From positions 70,468 through 134,467 of the forward strand of contig QFQX01000010.1 in NCBI GenBank assembly GCA_003248775.1: a stretch of 64,000 bases of DNA. The letters run 5' to 3'. The number at the start of each line of letters is the position of its first letter. Position 1 is the first letter of the stretch. A program made the position numbers and the translations under genes. Below the pieces are notes generated by a model that saw only the letters and a program-made list of their open reading frames with translations, did no database searches and was not told where the DNA came from. Below, piece by piece: positions 33,876 through 43,026 of this stretch. This stretch comes from Shinella sp. (GTDB taxonomy: Bacteria > Pseudomonadota > Alphaproteobacteria > Rhizobiales > Rhizobiaceae).

Positions 33876-34319
33876 TTATTTCTTCAGGCGGTAGGACTGG
33901 TGACAGTCGCCACAGGTGCTGCCGACGGCCTTCATGACGGCGCCGACGCCTGCCTGATCGGCTGGCATGGCGGCGAGCTGGGCATCGGCTGCTGCTGCAA
34001 GCGCGTGCGACTTCGCCTTGAAGTCATCCATGTTTTCCCAGATCTTCGGGCTGGCTTCGGTGTCGAGGCCAACTTCCGAACCGGCCGGGAACTGGTCGGG
34101 GAACGCCTTGGCAACTTCCGACATGGTGGTCAGCGAAGCCTTCACGACCTCGGCATCGAAGGGCTTCTCGCCCTTGGCAATGGCGCCGATGGCACCCATT
34201 GCGCCGCCGACCTTCTTCATCATCTGCTGCCGGACGACCTGCGGCTCGTCCGCGGCAATCGCAGCACTCATCCCGAGACAGGCGATGGCGGCAGCGGCCA
34301 TGACAAGTTTCAGCTTCAT
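33876..34319 (-). CDS. Cytochrome c prime
   Basis: A 147-residue periplasmic protein: signal peptide about residues 1-22 (ending SAAIA), then a four-helix bundle with a single heme site CGDCH eleven residues from the end, the hallmark of cytochrome c'. The pattern VRQQMMKKVGGAMGAIGAIA and DDFKAKSHALAAAAD fits the first and third helices. Such proteins bind NO and may buffer nitrosative stress. The diheme cytochrome gene lies downstream. Confidence 0.93.
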   Translation of the reverse strand: MKLKLVMAAAAIACLGMSAAIAADEPQVVRQQMMKKVGGAMGAIGAIAKGEKPFDAEVVKASLTTMSEVAKAFPDQFPAGSEVGLDTEASPKIWENMDDFKAKSHALAAAADAQLAAMPADQAGVGAVMKAVGSTCGDCHQSYRLKK

Positions 34320-34447
34320 AGATTTCTCCGTTCATATCGGCCGGACGCGCCGGCGGTTTTGGGGGCTTCTGGATGTTTGCAAAATTCACAAGGCGGAATG
34401 AAGTCACATTCCGGTGATGCCTGAAAATGATGTCAAAGATTTGATTT

Positions 34448-35110
34448 TTATCCAGAAATCTCATTGGAAACCTGGGTGGCCGCAATTATTCCATGGATAA
34501 GCGTGAGCGCGGCTGCGGCGATCAACAGGGCGCCGGCAACGCGCCCGATCCAGATCGTCATGGCGGGCCGCCCGGCCAGCAGGTGGCGGGCTCTGTCGCC
34601 GGCCATGGCCACTGCGCCATAAACCCCGCCCTGCACGGTAATGGTCATCAGTCCGAGTACGAGCCCTTGCGCGAGGATTGACCCATAAGCGGGTTTCAGA
34701 AATTGGGGATAGACCGCGATCACGAAAAGATAGGCCTTCGGATTGAGCAGGCAGGTCGTCACCGCCCGCCGGAATGTGGTGAAGAGCGTAGCCGGCCCCG
34801 CTCCATCGACGGCGTCCACAATAATCGCGCTTCTTGCCAGCGAAAGGCCGATCCACATCATGTAGATTGCGCCTGCAACCACGAGGGGCAGGAAGAGACG
34901 CGGAGCGTAGGCGACGAGGATGCCGGTGCCGAGCGTGCCGTAAAGCGAGTGCACGGTGCCGCCCGCCATCATGCCGGCCGTCGCGGTGAAGCCGGCCTTG
35001 CGTCCTCCGGCAAGTGCGCTTGCCAGGACATAGATCATGTCCATGCCCGGCACGATCACGATGCCGAACGCCAGCAGAAAGAACAACCAGAGAGCTTGTG
35101 TGTAATCCAT
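34448..35110 (-). CDS. LysE/RhtB-family exporter
   Basis: A 220-residue membrane protein with about six helices. Typical stretches are FGIVIVPGMDMIYVLASALA near the start and TTCLLNPKAYLFVIAVYPQF in the middle (NPK motif). Probably exports an amino acid or related solute. It is divergent from a WYL/HTH regulator with 127 bp between the start codons, suggesting control by it. Confidence 0.9.
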   Translation of the reverse strand: MDYTQALWLFFLLAFGIVIVPGMDMIYVLASALAGGRKAGFTATAGMMAGGTVHSLYGTLGTGILVAYAPRLFLPLVVAGAIYMMWIGLSLARSAIIVDAVDGAGPATLFTTFRRAVTTCLLNPKAYLFVIAVYPQFLKPAYGSILAQGLVLGLMTITVQGGVYGAVAMAGDRARHLLAGRPAMTIWIGRVAGALLIAAAALTLIHGIIAATQVSNEISG

Positions 35111-35237
35111 GTCAGTATCCTTGAGTGGGAAAATTCACCGAAAGTCGGATTTTTCCGGTTTCACAGGGGCTTGTGGGTTCTCTTAAAAGCCGCCAACTGA
35201 CATCGTTGTGTCAGTTGTCTCGCCGGGAGTTGAGGAA

Positions 35238-35939
35238 ATGAGAAAGGCTTCGCGTCTCTTCGAGATCATTCAGATCCTTCGGCTTTCCCGCCATGCGGTC
35301 ACCGCTGCCGAAATCGCCGAGCGGCTGGAGGTCACGCCCCGCTCGATCTATCGCGACATCGTCGCATTGCAGGCGATGCGGGTGCCGATCGAGGGCGAAC
35401 GTGGCCTTGGCTACATTCTGCGCCCCGGTTTCGACTTGCCGCCGCTGATGTTTTCCGTTGAGGAAACCGAGGCGATCGTGCTGGGGCTGGCGCTTCTGGA
35501 TCGGACCGGCGACCTTGCGCTCAAAGCGGCGGCGCGCACCGTCAACGACAAGATTTCCGCCGCCGTGCCGGAGCCCTTGAGGCGCAGCCTGCAGACGCCC
35601 GTGCTGAAGGCCTGGGGCAGCGTGGCGGCTGCGCCCGCAACGCTCGATCTTGCTGTAGTCCGCGGTGCGATCCGGGACGAGCAGACCCTCGACCTGACAT
35701 ACCGGGATGCGGGAGACCGTCAAACCGAGCGTCGAATACGACCGATAGCGCTCATCTATTATTCTGATACGATGAATCTTGTCGGCTGGTGCGAACTGCG
35801 TTCGGCGATCCGCAATTTCCGTGTGGATCGTGTTATCGTTTGTTCGCTGGCTCCGACATTTTTCCGGGGAGAGGGAGATGCGTTGAGGAGACGCTGGATG
35901 GATGGATGGGTGGATGGCCCATGGATGAAACATTCTTGA
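35238..35939 (+). CDS. HTH/WYL-domain transcriptional regulator (YafY type)
   Basis: A 233-residue regulator. Residues 1-60 form an HTH_11-type winged helix (TAAEIAERLEVTPRSIYRDI), residues about 75-125 a linking helical region, and residues from about 140 a WYL domain ending in LVGWCELRSAIRNFRVDRV. The ATG follows GGGAGTTGAGGAA. The tail MDGWVDGPWMKHS is unusual and tryptophan-rich. It probably regulates the divergent LysE exporter; WYL domains can bind nucleic acid or small ligands. Confidence 0.88.
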   Translation: MRKASRLFEIIQILRLSRHAVTAAEIAERLEVTPRSIYRDIVALQAMRVPIEGERGLGYILRPGFDLPPLMFSVEETEAIVLGLALLDRTGDLALKAAARTVNDKISAAVPEPLRRSLQTPVLKAWGSVAAAPATLDLAVVRGAIRDEQTLDLTYRDAGDRQTERRIRPIALIYYSDTMNLVGWCELRSAIRNFRVDRVIVCSLAPTFFRGEGDALRRRWMDGWVDGPWMKHS

Positions 35940-36010
35940 GTATTTAATTCCGGTTTTGTGCTTTCTTAACGGCGAGATCATATGATGGCGCATCCAAACG
36001 GGAGCTTGGC

Positions 36011-37237
36011 ATGATCGTGGCGGGGACGCTGGAAGCGTGGAGTGTGGGATGGCGGCACCGGCCGCTTGTCGCCGTGATCTCGCTTGTCGGGATCGTCCTC
36101 CTCGCTGCGCTGGTTGGCGTCATGCTCGGCGTTATTGATCCCGATTCCGATATGTTTGCCGGCCGCAATCATGTGAACGTCTGGCTGGGTTCCTCTCTGC
36201 TGCTCTCGGGCAATGCGATGGAGCTTTTCCGCGGAGCGGAGATCTACTCCTCCTACGTGCTCTCGGTATTCGGCGTCGAGGCCGGCTGGCAGTACTGGGG
36301 CTATCTGCCCCATGCGCTGCTGGTCTTCGCGCCGTTCGCCCTCATGCCTTATCTGCCTTCAGCGCTCGTCTTCCTGATGGCGACGCTGGCGCTTTACGGT
36401 CATGCCGTCAGCCTGCAGGAGCGCAATTTTCCGCTGTTCTCAGCGCTGCTTCTGCTGCCCTTCCTTCTGGCCAATATCCTTGCAGCCGACAGCGGTTATC
36501 TGACGGCGGCGCTGATGCTCTATGGCCTCGGCCTTCGCGACCGCCATCCCGTGCTCGCGGGCATCGCCATCGGAGCGCTGACGATCAAGCCGCAGCTTGG
36601 CCTTCTGCTGCCAGTCCTGCTGATCTTCGAGGGTAACTGGCGCACCTTCCTCGCCGCCGTGGTGACGGCTCTCGTGATGGTGGCGCTGTCGCTTGCGCTC
36701 GTCGGCGTCAATGGCTGGATCGGCTATGCCGCGTTCAACGCGCCCTACCAGATCTACCTGATGAACAATCTCGGGGGCTTTTTCCCCAATCTGGTGCCTT
36801 CTGTTTTCGGCTCCATGCGCAGCCTCGGCTTTGCCGCCGAAGCCGCGCGGCTGTTCCATCTGCCGGTGGCGCTCGCCGCCATCGCCGCCTTCATCTGGAG
36901 CCTGATGCGGTTTCAGTCGCCGCTTGCCCGCTCCCGCAGCCTGCTCTACGCCACCTTCCTGATCTCGCCCTACACCCAAAGCCATGATCTCGGCGCGCTG
37001 GCGGCGCTCGCTGCCCTTGCCGCCCGGCCGGAGCCGGCGCTTCCCCGCAGCCTCGCCATGCTGCGCATCACGCTCTCGGTGCTTGTCGCTTTCGTACCGC
37101 TTGTAACCCTTCTGCTCGGGCTGAAAGGGCTGCCGCTTGCGCCTCTGGTTCTGTTGCTGGCCTATGGCGTGACACTTGCGACCGACAGGATGATCGAGGC
37201 AAGCTCTGCTGCGCCGTCACGCGTCCAGTTGGCCTAG
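36011..37237 (+). CDS. DUF2029 / GT87-family integral membrane protein
   Basis: A 408-residue protein with about ten membrane helices. The arrangement, including a periplasmic loop after helix 1 (IDPDSDMFAGRNHVN), the segment LTIKPQLGLLLPVLLI and the ending helices, matches the DUF2029 group of polyprenyl-phosphate-mannose-type glycosyltransferases, to which mycobacterial PimE belongs. The sugar acceptor is unknown. Its stop codon overlaps that of the convergent phosphatase gene. Confidence 0.85.
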   Translation: MIVAGTLEAWSVGWRHRPLVAVISLVGIVLLAALVGVMLGVIDPDSDMFAGRNHVNVWLGSSLLLSGNAMELFRGAEIYSSYVLSVFGVEAGWQYWGYLPHALLVFAPFALMPYLPSALVFLMATLALYGHAVSLQERNFPLFSALLLLPFLLANILAADSGYLTAALMLYGLGLRDRHPVLAGIAIGALTIKPQLGLLLPVLLIFEGNWRTFLAAVVTALVMVALSLALVGVNGWIGYAAFNAPYQIYLMNNLGGFFPNLVPSVFGSMRSLGFAAEAARLFHLPVALAAIAAFIWSLMRFQSPLARSRSLLYATFLISPYTQSHDLGALAALAALAARPEPALPRSLAMLRITLSVLVAFVPLVTLLLGLKGLPLAPLVLLLAYGVTLATDRMIEASSAAPSRVQLA

Positions 37238-38112
37238 CCGGCTACCACTTCGCTGTTTGCCGGCGTGATAACCAGCTGGCGGCTTTTCTCGCGGCCGAAC
37301 CCATGGATTTCCAGCCGGTCGTCAAACAGTTCGACAACGGAAAACGCATTCTCGTCGGGCGTATCGACCATGCCCTTCATGTTGATGAAATGGGTTCCGT
37401 TCAGCAGACCGTAATTGCCCGCATGATTATGCCCGCAGAAATAGGCGAGAGCCGCAGGTGAACCTGCAATCACCGCGGCCACCTCTTCGGCGCCCCAGAG
37501 ATTGTGATCGTTTGCCGGAGCAAGCGGATAATGGCCCATCACGATCGCGGACTCCCCTGCCGCTTCGGCGAGCTTCAGCCGCTCGTCCAGCCATTCGGTC
37601 TGCGCAGCACTCATGCCGGCATTCCACGTCTGGGCGTTCGCGGCACCGGCGGTGCGCAATGCGTCAAGCCGGGCTTCTGCCTCCTGTCGACGGGCATCGC
37701 CCGGCGGCGGCGCAAACAGCGAGACATCGTTACCATCGGTGAGGATCACGCGCACGCCCTTGCAGACGAAATCGTAATAGGGCGAGGGCATGCCCAGCCT
37801 GTCGTGGATTTTCGCCAGATGCTCGGGCGCGACGGAAAAATCGTGATTGCCGGGCAGGAACAGTGTCCGGTGACGAAGGCCGCCATAGACTTCAAGAATA
37901 CGGTCGAAATTCTCGTAATCCCGGTCGATGATATCGCCGAGCGTCAGGACGAAATCGAGGTCCTCCGCATTCAATCGGGCAATCGCCTCTTCAAGCTTGT
38001 CGATGCTCTTCTCGTAGTAACGGTTGAGCGTCAGGTTAGGCTCGATAGGCGCATATTGCGGATCGGCGATCAGGCCGAAGCGGAGGCGGGGAAAAAGACT
38101 GTCTGAGGGCAT
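37234..38112 (-). CDS. Metallophosphatase, ADP-ribose/CDP-alcohol diphosphatase-like
   Basis: A 292-residue calcineurin-like phosphoesterase. All binuclear-site blocks are visible: LIADPQYAPIEP, LTLGDIIDRD, FLPGNHDFSV, IVMGHYPLAP and FCGHNHAGNYG. The D-x-Q-Y in the first block and the following RYYEKSIDKLEEAIARL resemble manganese-dependent ADP-ribose/CDP-alcohol diphosphatases rather than generic DxH enzymes. Likely cytoplasmic hydrolase of nucleoside diphosphate-linked metabolites. The stop codon overlaps that of the GT87 gene. Confidence 0.85.
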   Translation of the reverse strand: MPSDSLFPRLRFGLIADPQYAPIEPNLTLNRYYEKSIDKLEEAIARLNAEDLDFVLTLGDIIDRDYENFDRILEVYGGLRHRTLFLPGNHDFSVAPEHLAKIHDRLGMPSPYYDFVCKGVRVILTDGNDVSLFAPPPGDARRQEAEARLDALRTAGAANAQTWNAGMSAAQTEWLDERLKLAEAAGESAIVMGHYPLAPANDHNLWGAEEVAAVIAGSPAALAYFCGHNHAGNYGLLNGTHFINMKGMVDTPDENAFSVVELFDDRLEIHGFGREKSRQLVITPANSEVVAG

Positions 38113-38254
38113 GTTCTACACATTATGAAAACCAGATGCGGGAATAGGCCGCCGGTATGACACTCGTGTGACGCGGATCGCCGGTGTTGACCGCCGGCGA
38201 TCTTTTCCCGGGATGGAAAGGCTTGGCCCGCTCCGGTATTCCGGGGGGACGACC

Positions 38255-38764
38255 TCAGAGAACCTTCGCCTCGTAGATATCGCCGGCCGGCAAGGGCAGA
38301 AGACGTTCGGCCATCTCGACCTTCAGCGCCTCGTGACGGGCGGTTTCCTCGTCCGTCTTGTCCTTCTTGGCACCGAGCGTGACGAACTCCTCGCGCACAT
38401 GGCCGGGCTTGATCCTCACCTCGACGGTCCTGCCTCTGTAGGTGAAGCGCCAGACATAGGGGCCGGGAGGATCGGAAATCACATCCTTGCCGCCGAGGCT
38501 TCGGTCGATGGTCAGTCGCCCGTCCGTCAGGGTCCGCGTCGCCATTTCGATGGCGTCACGGCCACCGGGGCCGGGAAAGGCGGTGACCACGGTGATTTCG
38601 CGACGCTCCGGCGGCGTGTCGGAGAGAAGGGGGAAGGCAGCCTGCATCGCCTTCAGCCCATGCACTACGCCACCCGGAAATCCGCCGCCATGATAGGCGT
38701 TGATATCGGCGAAGGTGAAAGTGAGGTCCTTGCCGCCTTCGCGGACGGTGATCGTGTCATGCAT
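38255..38764 (-). CDS. FmdE-like protein, last gene of a FecCD-type importer operon
   Basis: A 169-residue soluble protein. FADINAYHGGGFPGGVVHGL followed by GPGGRDAIEMATRTLTDGRL recalls the metal-binding opening and the DAIQ block of FmdE, a family named from molybdenum formylmethanofuran dehydrogenase operons, although here the usual Cys in that block is replaced. It starts inside the end of the preceding gene (8-bp overlap) and ends the five-gene operon. A metal- or pterin-handling function is plausible; FmdE assignment is moderate confidence. Confidence 0.62.
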   Translation of the reverse strand: MHDTITVREGGKDLTFTFADINAYHGGGFPGGVVHGLKAMQAAFPLLSDTPPERREITVVTAFPGPGGRDAIEMATRTLTDGRLTIDRSLGGKDVISDPPGPYVWRFTYRGRTVEVRIKPGHVREEFVTLGAKKDKTDEETARHEALKVEMAERLLPLPAGDIYEAKVL

Positions 38765-40067
38765 TTGTGTAGGCCTTCAGATTGGGAATGAACCGGTCGA
38801 GGAAACGGGTCGTCGCCGGCATGAAATGCGAACCGTGATGGAACATCGGGTCGAGTGAAGAAAGGATCATTCGTCCGGGAGTCGAGATGTCGTCGACGTA
38901 GAGGATCGCGCGGCCTTCTCCGTCACGGGCGAGAACATCGGCGCCTTCGGGCGGCACGAACCAGCCGTGCAGGTGCCACGTCACCTCCTTGTCGCCGATC
39001 TCCTTCATCAACGGGTGGGAAGCGGCTGTATCGGTTACCCTCACGCCGAGATCGGCCTCGGGGTCGAGCCACCACCACCAGTTTGTCGGCGTCTCGGTAA
39101 AATCGATGGCCGGGAGCCAGAGGTTGGAATGGCTTTCCCCGAGCGCGACCACCGTGCCGCCGGCGGCAAGATGCCGGGCGATGACGTCCTTCTGGGCGAT
39201 CATCCGTTGCGCCGGTGTGCGGCATGGCACCCAGAGCACGTCATCAGGGCGAAGCACCTTGCCAAGTTCCTCCGGCGTCGTCACCACGTCGAAATACTCG
39301 GCATAACGCGGCCCTTCGAGGCTGCGGATATTGTAATAGGTGCCGGAGGAGGGGACGACGATGCGCCGGCCGGCCTTGTCCGAGGATTTCGGGCCGGTAT
39401 AGGCCTCCGCCTCTGCCAGCGGCAGGTTGTCGGCAGGCTTTGCCGGGTTTGTCGGCCAAGGGTCGAGGCAGGGGCCGCCATTGACCCAGTCGAGGATACG
39501 GGCGGAAAGTCCCGGGGCGAGCCCCCATTCCATCCCCATGCTGGCGAGGTCGTTGCCGGCATGGGAGAATATGCGTCCGCCGCCCGGTCGCGCCCAGACC
39601 CAGTCGACCGGCACCTGAGCCGGTCCCAGCCCGTTGATGGCGACGGCACCCTCCGGCAGGGGATTGCAGCCGCGACCATAGAAACCGGCCACGCCCTTGT
39701 TGGCCTCCAGCTTTTTCAGGTCGAGACCGTCGTAAAGCGGATGCGGGTTGATGGACGAGAGGTCGAAATCCGCCCGCTTCGGAGCGTCGATCGGCCGGTA
39801 TTGTGCCATCCCGTCCACCAGTGGACGCACAACATGACCGTTGAAGAACCAGCGTCCGCCGGCGTCGAGAAAGGCTTCGAGCGCGGGTTTCAGCGACAGA
39901 AGAGCGTTCTGGTCGAGCTGCTGTCCGGTGAGGAGGCCCCTGTGGGCGGCAAGCACCTCCGCAGTCAGGTCCTCCTGTTCCACGATGACGACATCGCCGC
40001 GCGCCGCCGCGTCCAGAATGCCCGGCGACGGTTTGCCATAGGCGGATTTCAGATAGATCGTGCTCAT
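38757..40067 (-). CDS. Protein with two amidotransferase/ThuA-like halves, in importer operon
   Basis: A 436-residue soluble protein without signal peptide. Residues about 25-200 and 240-430 look like two Rossmann-type domains resembling class I glutamine amidotransferase/ThuA folds: LKPALEAFLDAGGRWFFNGH and, in the second half, VIARHLAAGGTVVALGESHS are parallel 'no one may open this' strand-helix units. I see no clear Cys-His catalytic pair, so enzymatic activity is uncertain. It overlaps both the ATPase gene (ATGA) and the FmdE-like gene. I do not recognise a named family for this fusion. Confidence 0.6.
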   Translation of the reverse strand: MSTIYLKSAYGKPSPGILDAAARGDVVIVEQEDLTAEVLAAHRGLLTGQQLDQNALLSLKPALEAFLDAGGRWFFNGHVVRPLVDGMAQYRPIDAPKRADFDLSSINPHPLYDGLDLKKLEANKGVAGFYGRGCNPLPEGAVAINGLGPAQVPVDWVWARPGGGRIFSHAGNDLASMGMEWGLAPGLSARILDWVNGGPCLDPWPTNPAKPADNLPLAEAEAYTGPKSSDKAGRRIVVPSSGTYYNIRSLEGPRYAEYFDVVTTPEELGKVLRPDDVLWVPCRTPAQRMIAQKDVIARHLAAGGTVVALGESHSNLWLPAIDFTETPTNWWWWLDPEADLGVRVTDTAASHPLMKEIGDKEVTWHLHGWFVPPEGADVLARDGEGRAILYVDDISTPGRMILSSLDPMFHHGSHFMPATTRFLDRFIPNLKAYTNA

Positions 40068-40822
40068 GCTGCCTCGATTCCGGCGAATGCGGGCAGGATT
40101 GCCCGGCGTGTTTCGCCAAGTGGTCCGGCGACATCGACCCAGCGCATCGGAACGCCGTAAAGCTCGGTCAGCCGTTCGGGCTCGATCATGTCGGGAACGG
40201 TGCCGTGGACCTCGCGTCCGCCCGGCATCATCATCAACACGTCGTCGGCGGCGGCGAGTGCGTGGTTCGGGTCGTGGGTGGTGAAGATGATGGCGTAGTT
40301 GCGACGAAGGCGCAGCGCATCCAGCAGTTCCAGCGTCTTTGCCTGATTGCCGAGATCGAGCGCCGAGGTCGGCTCGTCGAACACCAGTGCCTGCGATCCC
40401 GTAGCGAGCGCCCTCGCGATCAGCACCAGTTGGCGCTGGCCACCGGACATCCGGTCGTAGCGCAGGCCGGCAAGCGCCGAGGCGCCGACATCAGCCAGTG
40501 CTGCTTCGGCCGCCTCCCTGTCCTCGCGCCGGGGCTGGCCGAACAGACCGAGATGGGCAGCGCGGCCCATCACCACGACATCGAGGCCGGAAAGCCTTGC
40601 CTGCGATGCCCCATGCTGGGGCACATAACCCGCAACCTTTGGCGCGTGACGGCTTCCCTCAGCAAGCCGCTGGAAACCGAGAAGCGCCCGTAGCAGCGTG
40701 GTCTTGCCGCGACCGTTCGGGCCGAGGATGGCGAGAGAACGGCCGACGGGAACCGAGAAGCTGACATTGCGGAAAAGCGTGCGCTGGCCGAAGGCGACCG
40801 AGGCGTTTTCGAGGCCGATCAT
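40064..40822 (-). CDS. ABC transporter ATP-binding protein (FecCD-type importer 2)
   Basis: A 252-residue nucleotide-binding subunit. Walker A is GPNGRGKTT (with Arg where Ala/Ser is common), the signature is MSGGQRQLVLIARAL, Walker B is ALVFDEPTSALD, and the switch histidine is in FTTHDPNHALAA. The family is that of FepC/BtuD/MolC ATPases. Both ends overlap neighbours by four bases, giving strict coupling with permease and the downstream tandem-domain protein. Confidence 0.93.
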   Translation of the reverse strand: MIGLENASVAFGQRTLFRNVSFSVPVGRSLAILGPNGRGKTTLLRALLGFQRLAEGSRHAPKVAGYVPQHGASQARLSGLDVVVMGRAAHLGLFGQPRREDREAAEAALADVGASALAGLRYDRMSGGQRQLVLIARALATGSQALVFDEPTSALDLGNQAKTLELLDALRLRRNYAIIFTTHDPNHALAAADDVLMMMPGGREVHGTVPDMIEPERLTELYGVPMRWVDVAGPLGETRRAILPAFAGIEAA

Positions 40823-41871
40823 GCGCGGTTCGCCTCCCTGAAGTGACGACGCAGAAGCAGGCCGAAGACCGGAGCGCCAATCAGCGCGGTCAGCACGCCG
40901 AGCGGGATTTCGGCCGCGGTCAGCGTTCGGGCCAGTGTGTCGATGAAGGTGAGATAGGCGGCCCCCAGCAGGGCCGATGCCGGGATCAGCGCCCGGTGAT
41001 CCTCGCCGACGAGGATGCGCGCGGCATGCGGCACCACGAGGCCGATCCAGCCGACGATGCCGGCGACCGCGACCGATGTACCGGTCATCAGCGATATGGC
41101 GGCGAAGACGATCCAGCGCTCACGGTCGGGATTGACCCCGAGCGAACGTGCTTCGCTGTCTTCCAGCGCCAGCAGGTTCAGCCGGTAGCGCAGCAGCCAA
41201 ATCGCGAAGAGACCGAGAGCCATGCCGGGAAGGGCAAGACCGAGCCTCGCCCATGTGGCGGTCGAGAACGACCCCATCAGCCAGTAGACGATGGCCGGCA
41301 GCGACGTGTTCGGATCGGCGACGAACTGCACGATGGAGACCAGTGCTGCGAACAGCGCGCCGACCACCATGCCGGAAAGGATGACCGTAATGATCTCGGT
41401 GCGTCCGTTGATGCGGGCGAGCGCGCCGACGAGGATGAGTGCTGAAAGTCCGAGCAGGAAGGACATGCCGAGCAGCACGATGCCGGAATAACCGAAGAGG
41501 AGGGCGAGTGCGCCGCCGAAGGCCGCACCCTGGCTGATGCCGAGCACCTGCGGTGAGACCAGCGGATTGCGGAAGACGCCCTGAAGCGCCGCGCCGCCGA
41601 CGGCGAGTGCCGCGCCGGACAGCGCCGCGAGCAAGACTCGTGGCAGGCGCACCAGCAGAACGATACGCTCGTCCATCTCGTCCGGGATCGTGCCGGGGTT
41701 GAGAGCCCCGTTGACGAGGATTTCCGCGATGCGGGGCACCGAGACGGAAAACCGGCCGGCCCCGATGGAAAACAGCATGGTCGCGACCAGTCCCGCGATC
41801 ATCAGTCCGAAGACGCCGATCCTCAGCGCGGAGACACCGCTCCGCACCGGTTCAGTCGCGACCGCGCTCAT
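40819..41871 (-). CDS. FecCD-family ABC transporter permease (importer 2)
   Basis: A 350-residue inner-membrane permease with about ten helices. The block VGGAALQGVFRNPLVSPQVL and the coupling region GIVGWIGLVVPHAARILVGE are characteristic of FecCD/BtuC/MolB proteins. The start (MSAVATEPVRSG) is one base after the binding-protein stop. It belongs with the binding protein, ATPase and two accessory genes in one operon. Possible substrates are iron chelates, corrinoids or oxyanions. Confidence 0.93.
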   Translation of the reverse strand: MSAVATEPVRSGVSALRIGVFGLMIAGLVATMLFSIGAGRFSVSVPRIAEILVNGALNPGTIPDEMDERIVLLVRLPRVLLAALSGAALAVGGAALQGVFRNPLVSPQVLGISQGAAFGGALALLFGYSGIVLLGMSFLLGLSALILVGALARINGRTEIITVILSGMVVGALFAALVSIVQFVADPNTSLPAIVYWLMGSFSTATWARLGLALPGMALGLFAIWLLRYRLNLLALEDSEARSLGVNPDRERWIVFAAISLMTGTSVAVAGIVGWIGLVVPHAARILVGEDHRALIPASALLGAAYLTFIDTLARTLTAAEIPLGVLTALIGAPVFGLLLRRHFREANRA

Positions 41872-41872
41872 T

Positions 41873-42961
41873 TCACTTGGCCTTGAACTGGGCGTAGGCG
41901 GTTTCCGCGCCCTGCATGTCCATCCACAGGATGCCGTCGATATCGGCATCTGTGAGATCGTAGTTGTAGAGGGTCTTGTAGGCCTTCTTCATTTCGCCAC
42001 GCAGGTCGTAGGCGAAGACGTCGGGATGCAGCAGGTTGGCGAGCCACATCCAGGTCAGCGGGCTTTCCTGGCTCGGCGGATCCCAGCGATAGCCGCCGAG
42101 CGGCATCTTGTAGACCTTGCGGTCCTTGGCGGCCTTGGTCAGCGACAGGATCGGATCGTCATAGATCCGATCGATCCCGAGCTTGGCTTCGAAGCTGTTG
42201 AGCAGGATCACGTCGGGGTTCCATTCGGCGATCTGCTCGGGGCTGATCGTCGTGCCGTTGCCCTGTACGTCGGAAGATGCGTTCACGCCACCGACGAGAT
42301 CGATGTACCAGGCGTTGTAGTTGCCCTTGTTACCCGATGCCGTGAGGTTCTCGAGTGCCCGGCCGAGATAGAGCACCTTCGGCTTCTTGTCGGCGGGGAT
42401 GTCCTTGGCCTTGGCAGCCATCTCGTTGGCCACCGTATCGCGCCAGCCGTTGATCAGGGCTGCGCGTTCGGGCTTGCCCAACGCGGTCGCCACCATGTTG
42501 TGGTAGTAACGGGTCTTTTCCTCGGTGCCGTAGGAGATCAGCGCGACGTTGAGGCCGGCATTGCTGATCGGGTCGACCAGATCGGCGCCATAATCGGCCC
42601 ACTGGATCACGAGATCGGGATGGGTGGCCGCCAGTTCCTCGATGTTGGGAATGAAGTTCGGCGCGGTGATGTCGGAGGGAATGTCCTTCGCCTCGGGGAA
42701 GATCCTGCCGAGAACGCCTTCCACAATCGCCGATTTTGCCGTCGGGTTCATGCCGACGAGCTTGGAGGTGCCTCCATCCATGGCAATGATCGTCGATGCC
42801 ATCGGGATCGGGATCGAGGCGATGCGGTCGGCCGGCTTTTCGAGTGTGACGGTGCGATCCGCCTGGTCGACGATGGTGATCGGATCGGCGGAAGCCGTTG
42901 CGGCAAAGCCCATTGCCGCAACCGAAATGGCGAGGCTGGTGTACAGGCGACGAGGAAGCAT
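41873..42961 (-). CDS. ABC transporter substrate-binding protein (importer 2)
   Basis: A 362-residue periplasmic binding protein, signal peptide about residues 1-25 (TASA cleavage). The body has the class III arrangement: DRTVTLEKPADRIASIPIPM, a lobe ending HPDLVIQWADYGADL, and the end segment MWLANLLHPDVFAYDL. It lacks the cysteine of lipoproteins. The first gene of the operon, it determines what is imported; sequence alone does not say whether iron-siderophore, corrinoid, molybdate or another metal complex. Confidence 0.9.
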   Translation of the reverse strand: MLPRRLYTSLAISVAAMGFAATASADPITIVDQADRTVTLEKPADRIASIPIPMASTIIAMDGGTSKLVGMNPTAKSAIVEGVLGRIFPEAKDIPSDITAPNFIPNIEELAATHPDLVIQWADYGADLVDPISNAGLNVALISYGTEEKTRYYHNMVATALGKPERAALINGWRDTVANEMAAKAKDIPADKKPKVLYLGRALENLTASGNKGNYNAWYIDLVGGVNASSDVQGNGTTISPEQIAEWNPDVILLNSFEAKLGIDRIYDDPILSLTKAAKDRKVYKMPLGGYRWDPPSQESPLTWMWLANLLHPDVFAYDLRGEMKKAYKTLYNYDLTDADIDGILWMDMQGAETAYAQFKAK

Positions 42962-43026
42962 CGGGAGAACCTTTCGAAAAGTGGACAATGACTGTCTTGA
43001 TTTTCCGATGCCTCGGATTGCAAACA

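Noticed and set aside
38967..40160. 397-codon + frame opposite the tandem-domain gene
   Set aside because: The - strand gene is overlapped and coupled at both ends with the transporter operon, and this frame has no ribosome site.
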